A DNA stretch of 32,301 nucleotides. Origin: Candidatus Stahliibacteriota bacterium (lineage in GTDB: Bacteria > Hydrothermota > UBA3072). Positions 19,297 through 27,924 of this stretch are shown here, one piece after another. Every line of letters begins with the position of its first letter. Position 1 is the stretch's first letter. The position numbers and the translations under genes were made by a program. The notes below the pieces were generated by a model. It saw only the letters and a list, made by a program, of their open reading frames with translations. It searched no databases and was not told the DNA's origin. The stretch lies in contig SOIB01000198.1 of NCBI GenBank assembly GCA_004377355.1, positions 1 through 32,301 of the forward strand. Reading direction: 5' to 3'.

Positions 19297-20502
19297 ATGC
19301 CGGTATATATATGGAAAGGTAGAACACCAGGTGGGTCGATGGAGCGTGGCGAAATTGCAGCAAACAATCCTGAAGAGGTTCATCGTATATTAAGAGAAAG
19401 AAAGGTAGTACCTACTTCGGTCCGTCCTAAACCAAAGGAATTTACACTACCGTTTTTGAAAGGTAGGGTATCAAGCAAAGATATTTCTGTTTTCACCAGA
19501 CAGTTTTCAGTAATGATAAACGCAGGCTTGCCTTTGATAAAATGTCTTGAGATACAGGTTGAACAGGTTAGAGCAGAAAAGTTCAAGGATACATTAAAAG
19601 GCGTAATTACAGCTGTTGAGGGTGGGTCTACATTAGCTGATGGACTCCGTAAGTTTAAGGATACCTTTGGTGAACTCTATATCAATATGGTTGAGGCAGG
19701 TGAGAAGGGTGGTGCACTTGCTACAATCCTTTCAAGGTTGGCTGAATATCTTGAAAAGGCCGATGAGATTAAGAGAAAGATTAAAGGTGCGATGATATAT
19801 CCTGCAATGATATCAATAGTAGCACTCGGTGCTGTGGCTATTATGTTACTCTTTGTTATTCCCACCTTTGCGCAAATGTATACTGGGTTGGGAGCTCAGT
19901 TACCTCTACTTACTAGAATAGTGATAGCAATAAGTGACTTCTTGCGGAAAAGTATAATATATATCATTGCTGTAATTATAGGATTAGCAATTGCTCTCAG
20001 GTATTATTATAGAACAGAGGCAGGGCATCTTCGTATAGATGCTATAATGTTAAAAGTTCCAATATTTGGAACACTTATTATAAAACAGGCAATAGCGAGG
20101 TTCTCTCGCACACTTTCCACTCTACTCTCAAGTGGTGTCAACATATTAGATTCTCTGGAAATAACTGCTGGAACTACTGGAAATAAATTAGTAGAAGGGG
20201 CAGTATTACGTTCAAGAACGTCAATCGCTCAGGGTGAATCAATAGCAGATCCACTAGCTAAGGAAAAGGGTATATTTCCTCCAATGGTAATTCAGATGAT
20301 AACAATTGGAGAGCAAACAGGAGGTCTGGATGAGATGTTGGAGAAGGTTGCTGACTTCTATGATGATGAAGTGGATCAGGCTGTTCAAAACTTGATGAAC
20401 GCCCTTGAGCCGATAGTTATTATTTTTCTTGCCGTTATTATTGGAGGCATGGTTATGGCCATGTATCTTCCAATCTTCAAGATGGCTACGACATTTATGT
20501 GA
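19297..20502 (+). CDS. pilC: Type IV pilus inner-membrane platform protein PilC/GspF
   Basis: VFTRQFSVMINAGLPLIKCLEI, EAGEKGGALATILSRLAEYLEK, FSRTLSTLLSSGVNILDSLEI, two GspF halves with C-terminal TM. Confidence 0.96.
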   Translation: MPVYIWKGRTPGGSMERGEIAANNPEEVHRILRERKVVPTSVRPKPKEFTLPFLKGRVSSKDISVFTRQFSVMINAGLPLIKCLEIQVEQVRAEKFKDTLKGVITAVEGGSTLADGLRKFKDTFGELYINMVEAGEKGGALATILSRLAEYLEKADEIKRKIKGAMIYPAMISIVALGAVAIMLLFVIPTFAQMYTGLGAQLPLLTRIVIAISDFLRKSIIYIIAVIIGLAIALRYYYRTEAGHLRIDAIMLKVPIFGTLIIKQAIARFSRTLSTLLSSGVNILDSLEITAGTTGNKLVEGAVLRSRTSIAQGESIADPLAKEKGIFPPMVIQMITIGEQTGGLDEMLEKVADFYDDEVDQAVQNLMNALEPIVIIFLAVIIGGMVMAMYLPIFKMATTFM

Positions 20503-20513
20503 TAGGATAGATA

Positions 20514-22013
20514 GTGAATCTTTTCAGAAGGTATTTCCTTTTTAGGAGTATCCTCTTTATTTCTACATTTGGTATCACAATCTTCTTTCTAAGAGAGGGA
20601 AGGGGTTTATTACAACTATTAATATTTTTACTAATCTTCATTATAGATGAGATCCTTGTATACACTCTTCAAAAAGAAGTCAAGCTTTTTAATATTTTAA
20701 TTGATTCAACTTATCTCTCTATTTTCATTATTTTTACCGGTGGTGGAATTAGTCCTTTTGTACCTTTTTATTTTACCCTTATTGTCCTGGCTGCTTATTT
20801 GCTTTCTCCCCTTGATTCATTTATTATAGCAGGATATGTTAGTTTACTCTATGGATTGATAGGTCTTGTAATACCCACTTATATAATAAAACGTTTAATA
20901 TTGTTTGATATACCTGAAGTGCTGTTTTCCCTTCCAGATGTTTTACTTAACTATATCATTTATTCCTTGTCCTTCATATTTACTGCTGCTCTCTCTTCTT
21001 TTATTGTCGAAAGATTCAGAAAGGAAATGGTTAGATTAAGTGTTACAACAGAAGATATATTAGAGGCAATTGATTATGGTATTATAACACTTGATGATAA
21101 AAAAAGAATAGTGTGGATTAATTCGATAACTTCAACAATAGTTAATAGAGAACTCCGTGCAGGCATGTATATTGAAGAAATTTTTCCTAAGTCTTTCTAT
21201 CGTTCACTTAAGAAAATATTTTCTAGTGAGGAGAAAGAAATTGAGTTTGAATATCGTGGTAGAATTTATAGGGCTAGAAGGAACGACCTACGACAGGGGG
21301 AAGGAATTATTTTATTGATCTATGATATAACCCATGAAAAGGAGCTTGAAAAAGAAATGCAAATGCGAGAAAAGTTAGTAACTCTTGGACAGTTTGCTGC
21401 GAATCTTGCTCACGGTGTTAGAAATCCTGTATCATCTATAAGAGCTTCAGCTGAGTTGTTTGATTTAGGCGTAAAATCTTCTGAGAAAAATAGACGTCTT
21501 AAGAAGTTAATTATAGAGGAATCTGATCATCTGGATGGGTTAGTAACGAATTTCCTGGACTTCACAAGGAATTTCGGAATTAACAAAGTTGAAGTTTACC
21601 TGAAAGAGATATTTGAAGATGTTAAGAATTTACTTCTAAAAAGTAAATATTTCAATGATAAGATTATTATCGAGAACAGAATTAATAAAAGTTTAAAAAT
21701 AAAAGCAGATTATGCACTACTTAAGAGTGTGCTTATGAATATTGGAACAAACTCCCTTAAGGCCATGCTAAATGGTGGTAGTCTCATATTTGATGCAGAA
21801 AAGAATAAGAAAATTGTTATTGACGTCATAGATACAGGTTGTGGAATAGCTCTGGATAATAAGGACCGTATATTTTCATCCTTCTATTCTAACTTTAATG
21901 ATGGATTTGGGTTTGGACTAGCAATTGTTAAAAAGATAGTTGAATTACATGGCTGGGATATAGAGGTTCATAGTAAAGTAAACAAAGGCACAAAGGTGAG
22001 AATAATAATATGA
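20514..22013 (+). CDS. pilS: PilS-like membrane sensor histidine kinase
   Basis: N-terminal multi-TM region, PAS-like segment, HisKA-like LGQFAANLAHGVRNPVSSIRASAELF, N box (NIGTNSLKAM), G1 DTGCGIA, G2 GFGFGLAIVKKIVELHG; overlaps downstream regulator. GTG start. Confidence 0.88.
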   Translation: MNLFRRYFLFRSILFISTFGITIFFLREGRGLLQLLIFLLIFIIDEILVYTLQKEVKLFNILIDSTYLSIFIIFTGGGISPFVPFYFTLIVLAAYLLSPLDSFIIAGYVSLLYGLIGLVIPTYIIKRLILFDIPEVLFSLPDVLLNYIIYSLSFIFTAALSSFIVERFRKEMVRLSVTTEDILEAIDYGIITLDDKKRIVWINSITSTIVNRELRAGMYIEEIFPKSFYRSLKKIFSSEEKEIEFEYRGRIYRARRNDLRQGEGIILLIYDITHEKELEKEMQMREKLVTLGQFAANLAHGVRNPVSSIRASAELFDLGVKSSEKNRRLKKLIIEESDHLDGLVTNFLDFTRNFGINKVEVYLKEIFEDVKNLLLKSKYFNDKIIIENRINKSLKIKADYALLKSVLMNIGTNSLKAMLNGGSLIFDAEKNKKIVIDVIDTGCGIALDNKDRIFSSFYSNFNDGFGFGLAIVKKIVELHGWDIEVHSKVNKGTKVRIII

Positions 22014-23341
22014 AAAGTCGAAAAGGGAACGTTCTTGTAATAGATGATGAGAAACATCTTCTGGAAGTAATCAAACTTGGTTTTGAGGAAGATGGATATA
22101 TTGTTGATGGATTTTATGACCCAGTTAAAGCTGTAGAGAGGTTTGATGAGAAAGACTATGACGCAGTAATCAGTGATATAAGGATGCCTGGAATGAGTGG
22201 AATTGAGGTTTTGAAATATTGCAAGGAACAGAATCCTAAAGTGGTTGTCATATTGATAACAGCATATTCTTCAGTAGAGTCAGCAATTGAGTCTATGAAG
22301 GCCGGTGCTTCTGATTATATAACAAAGCCTTTCAGGATGGCAGAATTATTGTTACGTTTGGGAGAAGCTCTAAAGATGGTTAGAATAGAGGAAATGAATA
22401 TAAATCTTCGGAGTGAAAAAATTAAGGAATATGAATTTATTGGAGGAAGCGGGAAGATAAATGAGATAAAAGAAAAAATAAAAAAGGTTGCTGGTACTGA
22501 TTCACCTATTCTTATTTTAGGGGAAAGTGGTACTGGTAAGGAATTGGTTGCAAATCTAATACATTATAATTCAAAGAGAACCGGAAAATTTGTTCCGGTG
22601 AATTGCTCGGCTTTTCCCTCTGAATTGCTTGAATCAGAGTTGTTTGGATATAAGAAAGGTGCTTTCACAGGGGCAGATAAAGATAAAGACGGTTTATTCA
22701 AAGTTGCGAACAGGGGCACATTATTTCTGGATGAAATAAGTGCCCTTCCTATTGGACTTCAGCCAAAATTACTACGTGCAATTCAAACAATGAAATTTAT
22801 ACCTCTTGGTGGCACAAAAGTAGAACAGGTATATGTCCGAATAATAACAGCAACCAATAAAGATATAGAAACTTTAGTTGAAAAGGGAGAGTTTAGAGAA
22901 GACCTTTACTATAGATTAAATGTAATACCAATTTATATTCCTCCTCTTAGAGAGAGAAAAGAAGATATACCAATTTTAGCAGAGTTCTTTATTGAGAAAA
23001 TATCAAAAAGATTGAACATCAAAAAGAAGGAATTTTCCAGGGAGTCAATTGAAAAGTTTATTGAATATGACTGGAAAGGGAATGTGAGGGAATTGGAGAA
23101 TCTAATTGAAAGGATGATAGTATTAGAAGATTCTGATATAATAGATATGGATTCAATTCCAAAAATGAGTAAAAAAAGTGAAATGCTTAATACTCTAAAC
23201 CTTGAAATGCTTGAAAGGCAAGCGATTTTGAAAGCTTTAGAGCGCTCAGAAGGAAAGAAGAAAAAAGCGGCACAGCTTCTTGGTGTGCATCCTTCAACTC
23301 TTTATCGAAAGTTAACTAAACTCAATATAGATTATACTTGA
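22010..23341 (+). CDS. pilR: PilR/NtrC-family sigma54-dependent response regulator
   Basis: REC domain VISDIRMPGMSG, ILGESGTGKELVAN, ESELFGYKKGAFTGADKD (GAFTGA sigma54 loop), C-terminal Fis-type HTH KKKAAQLLGVHPSTLYRKL. Confidence 0.95.
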   Translation: MKSRKGNVLVIDDEKHLLEVIKLGFEEDGYIVDGFYDPVKAVERFDEKDYDAVISDIRMPGMSGIEVLKYCKEQNPKVVVILITAYSSVESAIESMKAGASDYITKPFRMAELLLRLGEALKMVRIEEMNINLRSEKIKEYEFIGGSGKINEIKEKIKKVAGTDSPILILGESGTGKELVANLIHYNSKRTGKFVPVNCSAFPSELLESELFGYKKGAFTGADKDKDGLFKVANRGTLFLDEISALPIGLQPKLLRAIQTMKFIPLGGTKVEQVYVRIITATNKDIETLVEKGEFREDLYYRLNVIPIYIPPLRERKEDIPILAEFFIEKISKRLNIKKKEFSRESIEKFIEYDWKGNVRELENLIERMIVLEDSDIIDMDSIPKMSKKSEMLNTLNLEMLERQAILKALERSEGKKKKAAQLLGVHPSTLYRKLTKLNIDYT

Positions 23342-23371
23342 CTTTAAAGGAGACTGAATTAAAATAAAAGT

Positions 23372-24499
23372 ATGTTAATCATTCCCTTTCTCCTGGGTAT
23401 TATCGATGTTGATTTCCAAATAGAAAGAGATACAAATCTAATTCCTTATATCGTCATACAATATAGAATTCCATATTCTGAAATAAGTTTTTTTAAAAAA
23501 GACTCAATTTTTGAAGCGCAATACAGTTCTGCGCTTATTGTTAAACAGAATAACCAGCAAATCGGAGGTAAAAGTATTAGACGAAGTTTGGAAACAGACG
23601 ACTATTTAAAAACTATTTCTCCAAATGAATACTCTGTTTGTTCTCTTAAACAGGAACTTTCAAGTGGTGATTATAAGATAATTTTTAATACCTGGGATCT
23701 CCAATCTAATAGACGCTGGAGCTGGGAAAGAGATATTTCAATTACAGAGATTGCTTCGCTGGATATCGGGTCTATTATTTGGCTATCAGGTCCATCACGT
23801 GTAATAACTACAAGGGATACGATAAAGTTAAAAATAAAGATATATGACACAGAGAGGGCTGGAGCCTATATTGATTATTATTTTATGAGTACAAATGGCA
23901 TAATTTATTTCGAGAATGATACATTATTAAATGGGAAAAAAGAATACATAATCAATATCAAATTACAAGCATTTAGATTCCCAGAGAACCGTTACCAGTT
24001 AAGGGTACATCTTAAGGATATTGATGGTAAAGAGATTCAAAAAAGGTATCTTGATTTTGAAGTTCAGGAGCCCTTTTTTGCGTCGGGAAGGTATATAGAT
24101 AGAGTAAAGCAACTTCAATATATAGCAACACCAAAAGAGATGGAAGAATTGCTAAATGCTCGTGTTGAAAAAAGAGAGGAACTATGGGATGATTTCTGGG
24201 GAAAGCGAGATCCAACAAGTGGTGACGAAGTGAATGAATTCAAAGATGTATACTACAAAAGAGTAGATTATACCCAGGGACACTTTTCTACTGGACTTAC
24301 AGAGGGTTGGAAAAGTGATAGAGGGAAGGTTTACATAGTTCTTGGACCTCCAGATTACATTGAACGTCACCCATTTGAAATGGAAGGAAAAGCGTATCAG
24401 ATTTGGTACTATTATGATAGAGGCTATAGGTTAGTGTTTATAGAACGTTATAATTTGGGAGAGTACGAATTAATTAACCCACCTAGAGGTCTTTTATGA
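23372..24499 (+). CDS. GWxTD-domain-like protein (motif variant GWKSD)
   Basis: C-terminal FWGKRDPT...EGWKSDRGKVYIVLGPPDYIERHPFE...YQIWYYYDRGYRLVFIERYNLGEYELI; hydrophobic N-terminus. Confidence 0.8.
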   Translation: MLIIPFLLGIIDVDFQIERDTNLIPYIVIQYRIPYSEISFFKKDSIFEAQYSSALIVKQNNQQIGGKSIRRSLETDDYLKTISPNEYSVCSLKQELSSGDYKIIFNTWDLQSNRRWSWERDISITEIASLDIGSIIWLSGPSRVITTRDTIKLKIKIYDTERAGAYIDYYFMSTNGIIYFENDTLLNGKKEYIINIKLQAFRFPENRYQLRVHLKDIDGKEIQKRYLDFEVQEPFFASGRYIDRVKQLQYIATPKEMEELLNARVEKREELWDDFWGKRDPTSGDEVNEFKDVYYKRVDYTQGHFSTGLTEGWKSDRGKVYIVLGPPDYIERHPFEMEGKAYQIWYYYDRGYRLVFIERYNLGEYELINPPRGLL

Positions 24500-25764
24500 T
24501 TTTATTATTTTTTGGATTAGGTTTAATTATCGATATTGCTCAATTCTACCAGAATCCAACAACAACTAATTGTGAGATTTACTATTCAATGCCAATCAAA
24601 GAGTTGAAGTTCAAGGAAGTAGGGGGGAAATTAACTGCAGAGTTCCCCATAGTTCTAAAAATTAGAGATGAGATTACAAATGAGTTATATAAAGAGGAGC
24701 TTCAAAAGATTGTTAATGTTTCATATCCAAAAGCAGAAATTGAATTTTCTGATGTTCAGCAGGTCGTTCTATCTTCAGGAAGGAAATATAATATCAGTAT
24801 CGAAGTTCTGAATAATAAAGGTGAGATCTTGAAAGCTGAAACCACAATTGTTTCCAGAGAATGGGGTGAGGGTCTTACCTTGAGTGATATCCAGATATCT
24901 CATACACTCCTTAATACATTCGAAGAGAGCAGATTTGTTAAGAACAGTTATAAATTAATTCCTTTTCCAAGGAGAAATTTCGATAAGAATAGATATTTGC
25001 TGGCGAGTTATTGTGAACTATATGGGTTAGAAGTAGATTCTATTTTGATTACATATATAATTGGAGGGAGAGGGAATGGGGAGGATACTATATTTAATGA
25101 ATATTATGGAGTAATTAGTGATAGGATGGCTATACCTATGATATTTAATGTCCTGGGTTATCCTCAAGGTATATATACTCTAAAACTTATAGCACAAAGT
25201 GAAACACTGTTTACTACCTCAAGTAAGAAATTTGCAATTAAAGAAATAGAAGAAATAACAAAAGCCACTATTCCGGATTCTATCATAGATTATGCTTCTT
25301 TTATAAATTATATTGCTTCACCCAGGAAGATTTCAGAGTTGAATTCACTACCACCCCAGGGGAAAATATTATTCCTCCTTAAATTCTGGGGTAGAAGAGA
25401 TCCGGATGCGTCAACAAAAGAGAATGAAGCATTGAATGAATTTGTTAGAAGAGTAAAATATGCAGATGAGAATTTCACTCGCGGCATTAAAGGTAGGAGA
25501 GGTCGATTTGCTGATATAGGTAGGATATACATAAAATTTGGTCCTCCTGACGATATAATAAGAAGATCGTCGGAAATAGAAGTACACCCTTATATCATTT
25601 GGCATTATTTTGATACCGATGATTGGTTTATTTTTATGGATAAGGGAATATCAGGTGAATATGAGTTAATATATTCCAGCATTAAGGTAGAACCAACAGA
25701 CCCTTCATGGAGAATGCTTATCCTTCCTGAAGATAGGAGTAGAATTTTAGGTTCAGATTTTTAA
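24496..25764 (+). CDS. GWxTD-domain-like protein, diverged paralog (motif degraded to GRFAD)
   Basis: C-terminal FWGRRDPD...GRRGRFADIGRIYIKFGPPDDIIRR...YIIWHYFDTDDWFIFMDKGISGEYELI aligns with the upstream gene; ATGA overlap. Confidence 0.75.
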   Translation: MILLFFGLGLIIDIAQFYQNPTTTNCEIYYSMPIKELKFKEVGGKLTAEFPIVLKIRDEITNELYKEELQKIVNVSYPKAEIEFSDVQQVVLSSGRKYNISIEVLNNKGEILKAETTIVSREWGEGLTLSDIQISHTLLNTFEESRFVKNSYKLIPFPRRNFDKNRYLLASYCELYGLEVDSILITYIIGGRGNGEDTIFNEYYGVISDRMAIPMIFNVLGYPQGIYTLKLIAQSETLFTTSSKKFAIKEIEEITKATIPDSIIDYASFINYIASPRKISELNSLPPQGKILFLLKFWGRRDPDASTKENEALNEFVRRVKYADENFTRGIKGRRGRFADIGRIYIKFGPPDDIIRRSSEIEVHPYIIWHYFDTDDWFIFMDKGISGEYELIYSSIKVEPTDPSWRMLILPEDRSRILGSDF

Positions 25765-25879
25765 TTCTTATATATTAAACTTTGACAATTAAATAAAATT
25801 TATAAGAGTATTTAGACATATTTTGATAGAAAAGAAATTTTAACTTGAAAATTCCTTGAATAATATTATGTAATCAAAT

Positions 25880-26083
25880 ATGGATAAAAAAATCAATGGG
25901 GATGTAACAATAGAGGATGTTGTAAGGTTACATCCTGATTCAATTGATGTCTTTATGAAGTTTGGAATAAAACCGATAGTCTGTGGGGATCCAATGTGGG
26001 GAACGATAAATGAGGAAGCAAAGAAAGCTAATGTAGATATTAATATTTTACTAAAAGAATTGAATAAAATTTTAGGAAAATAA
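25880..26083 (+). CDS. DUF1858-domain protein
   Basis: VTIEDVVRLHPDSIDVFMKFGIKPIVCGDPMWGTINEEAKKANVDINILLKELNKIL matches DUF1858 layout; a single Cys is kept. Confidence 0.75.
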   Translation: MDKKINGDVTIEDVVRLHPDSIDVFMKFGIKPIVCGDPMWGTINEEAKKANVDINILLKELNKILGK

Positions 26084-26273
26084 AGGTTACTTATAAATTA
26101 ATACTAAATTAATACGCTAACTTTATTAAAGAACTTTTTCTAAAATTAAAAAAGAGCCGCAATTTTCCAATACCTTTCCACTGGTCTCTTTGTCCATATA
26201 ATCATCTAAATTATTAATTAAATCTTCAATACATGAACCTCAAAAAATTTTTAAGCTTGATTTAGACTTTTTC

Positions 26274-26302
26274 TTGACTTTTAAATGAAAAATTGTTATA
26301 AG
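26274..26302 (+). promoter_or_regulatory. Predicted sigma70-type promoter upstream of the DUF4870-like gene (TTGACT-N17-TATAAG)
   Basis: TTGACT 26274-26279, 17-nt spacer, TATAAG 26297-26302. Confidence 0.5.
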
Positions 26303-26419
26303 TTTGAATAAATATATGGATTCAGAAATAATATTAATGAGATAGGTATATTGTTAGATAAGGGATTTAATATAGTGTTATATATTTGAAGATTAAAGAA
26401 GAAATAAAAAGGAGGCAAA

Positions 26420-26770
26420 ATGGCTGAAAAAGGAAAAAAGAAAGAGTTTGTTGATTCTGATAAGGCAGCAGAAGAGGGGAAAAGTATTGCATGGCTTTCC
26501 TATCTTGGAATTTTACTCTTAATTCCATTATTGGTAAAACCGGACAACCCCTTCTGTAAGCACCATGCAAAACAGGGATTGGTGATGCTTCTGTTGTGGA
26601 TTGGACTCTGGATAATATCCCATATACCAATTCTAGGTTGGTTTATTGGGATAATCGGATGGATTATATTGGTAATACTGGCTATTATAGGAATAGTTCA
26701 ATCCCTTTCGGGAAGTTACTGGAAAACACCGCTTGGGATTTATCAATTATCAGAGAAGTTTAATTTTTAG
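26420..26770 (+). CDS. DUF4870/Tic20-like small membrane protein
   Basis: SIAWLSYLGILLLIPLLVKPDNPFCKHHAKQGLVMLLLWIG plus a long hydrophobic C-terminal half; AAGGAGG upstream of ATG. Confidence 0.75.
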   Translation: MAEKGKKKEFVDSDKAAEEGKSIAWLSYLGILLLIPLLVKPDNPFCKHHAKQGLVMLLLWIGLWIISHIPILGWFIGIIGWIILVILAIIGIVQSLSGSYWKTPLGIYQLSEKFNF

Positions 26771-26787
26771 CTTTGTAGGTTGTTATA

Positions 26788-26913
26788 ATGTCTTTAGAGA
26801 AATCATTGAGTAATTGGGTTGATAAGATTGCAAAAAAAATCCCTGGGTTCAATGGATATTTCAGAAAGGAAGAAAGACGTGAGAATGACCAGCGATTAAG
26901 AGAGAAGAGTTAA
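26788..26913 (+). CDS. 41-aa ORF not in the supplied track, MSLEKSLSNWVDKIAKKIPGFNGYFRKEERRENDQRLREKS; probably the N-terminal piece of a frame-disrupted gene
   Basis: ATG 26788 to TAA 26911-26913; KIPGFNGYFRKEERREND resembles the KIPGYxGYxxKExRRExD N-terminus I recall from conserved hypothetical proteins. Confidence 0.4.
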   Translation: MSLEKSLSNWVDKIAKKIPGFNGYFRKEERRENDQRLREKS

Positions 26914-27224
26914 AATATATCCTTAAAGCAATCAAGAAAGAAGCTACTATTTACTTTTATCCTGTATATTTTTCGCGTTTAGAAGTAGATGGTATACCCT
27001 ATACTTATTCTATTGATGCTGTTACCGGGGAAATTTTACTCAAAGAGAGATTACTTAAAAAGGAAGGAAAGCGGACAATTAAACTAAATCCATTATATGG
27101 TATAATGACTTTTGCATACGTTGCATCTTCTTTAATTTACTCGTTTTTTGGAAAAGTAGGTGCTATATTCGTATGTTTGGCAGTTCTATTTCTTATATGG
27201 GAGTTACAATTTGGAACAGAGTGA
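26889..27224 (+). pseudogene. Open frame lacking an upstream canonical start: PAIKREELKYILKAIKKEATIYFYPVYFSRLEVDGIPYTYSIDAVTGEILLKERLLKKEGKRTIKLNPLYGIMTFAYVASSLIYSFFGKVGAIFVCLAVLFLIWELQFGTE
   Basis: Open from the codon after TGA 26886-26888 to TGA 27222-27224. No ATG/GTG/TTG before the ATG near 27100, although the segment before it looks protein-like; in the -1 frame relative to the 26788 ORF. Confidence 0.4.
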
Positions 27225-27921
27225 TCTTAAACTCATACCCTTGCGCTGTCCAGAGTGTGGAGGGGAGATCAATAGTGGTGAAGAAGACCGTGTATATTTT
27301 TGCTCCGTCTGTAGCTTAGGATTTGAAATTTTTGGAAATAAGTTTAAGAAAGTGGATGTCATTTATGCAAAACCCATGAGTGAACTCAACAATAAGATTT
27401 TCTATTATCTACCGTTTTGGCAAATACTTACAACCATATCCATAAAGGAACAGTATGCATTGAAATATGATGATATTCCAGAGGAATTATTAAGAAGTAA
27501 ACACTTTAGCAAGTTTCTAACAGGCTTATTCAAAGAAAAGGATGCAAAAAAGAAGATGATATTCTTTGTGCCTGCTTTTAGCATAACTAATCGTTACCAG
27601 TTAATGGATGAGCCAGGATTTCAATTCACTGTTGACCCACCAAAAATCCAAAGCGTAAAACCTGTGGATATGGTAGGTGCCGAATACACTCTTAGTGATG
27701 CTAAGGATCTTGCCACAGTTATGTTTCTTTCTATACAGGCGCATACAAAAATTGATATTCTTAATGTGGATATTGACTTTGAGTTTCACTGCTATAGAAT
27801 AACAGGTATACCTTTCTATGAAGGGGGGGGGTTGCTAGTTGATGGAGTCAAGGGATTTAGAATATTTAAAGATGCATTTAAAAAATGGGATGAGATAAAA
27901 GAACAATTAAAAAAGGGGTAG
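27211..27921 (+). CDS. Zinc-ribbon conserved hypothetical protein
   Basis: LRCPECGGEINSGEEDRVYFCSVCSLGFE zinc ribbon, then FYYLPFWQI and FFVPAFSITN. Track start is GTG 27160, but TTG 27211 with GGGAG 7 nt upstream directly precedes the domain. Confidence 0.65.
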   Translation: MEQSDLKLIPLRCPECGGEINSGEEDRVYFCSVCSLGFEIFGNKFKKVDVIYAKPMSELNNKIFYYLPFWQILTTISIKEQYALKYDDIPEELLRSKHFSKFLTGLFKEKDAKKKMIFFVPAFSITNRYQLMDEPGFQFTVDPPKIQSVKPVDMVGAEYTLSDAKDLATVMFLSIQAHTKIDILNVDIDFEFHCYRITGIPFYEGGGLLVDGVKGFRIFKDAFKKWDEIKEQLKKG

Positions 27922-27924
27922 ACG

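Noticed and set aside
26084-26300. Intrinsic terminators in the AT-rich intergenic region (e.g. CTTTTT/AAAAAG near 26133-26155)
   Set aside because: The stem is purely A/T rich and short, not a credible GC hairpin plus T-tract.
26367-26630. Minus-strand ORF 26367-26630
   Set aside because: Antisense to the DUF4870-like gene, which has a strong SD and recognisable motif.
26832-26839. A8 run in the 41-aa ORF as the frameshift site
   Set aside because: The frame reached by a -1 shift there hits TGA at 26886-26888, and the KIPGF...RREND segment after the run is in the original frame.
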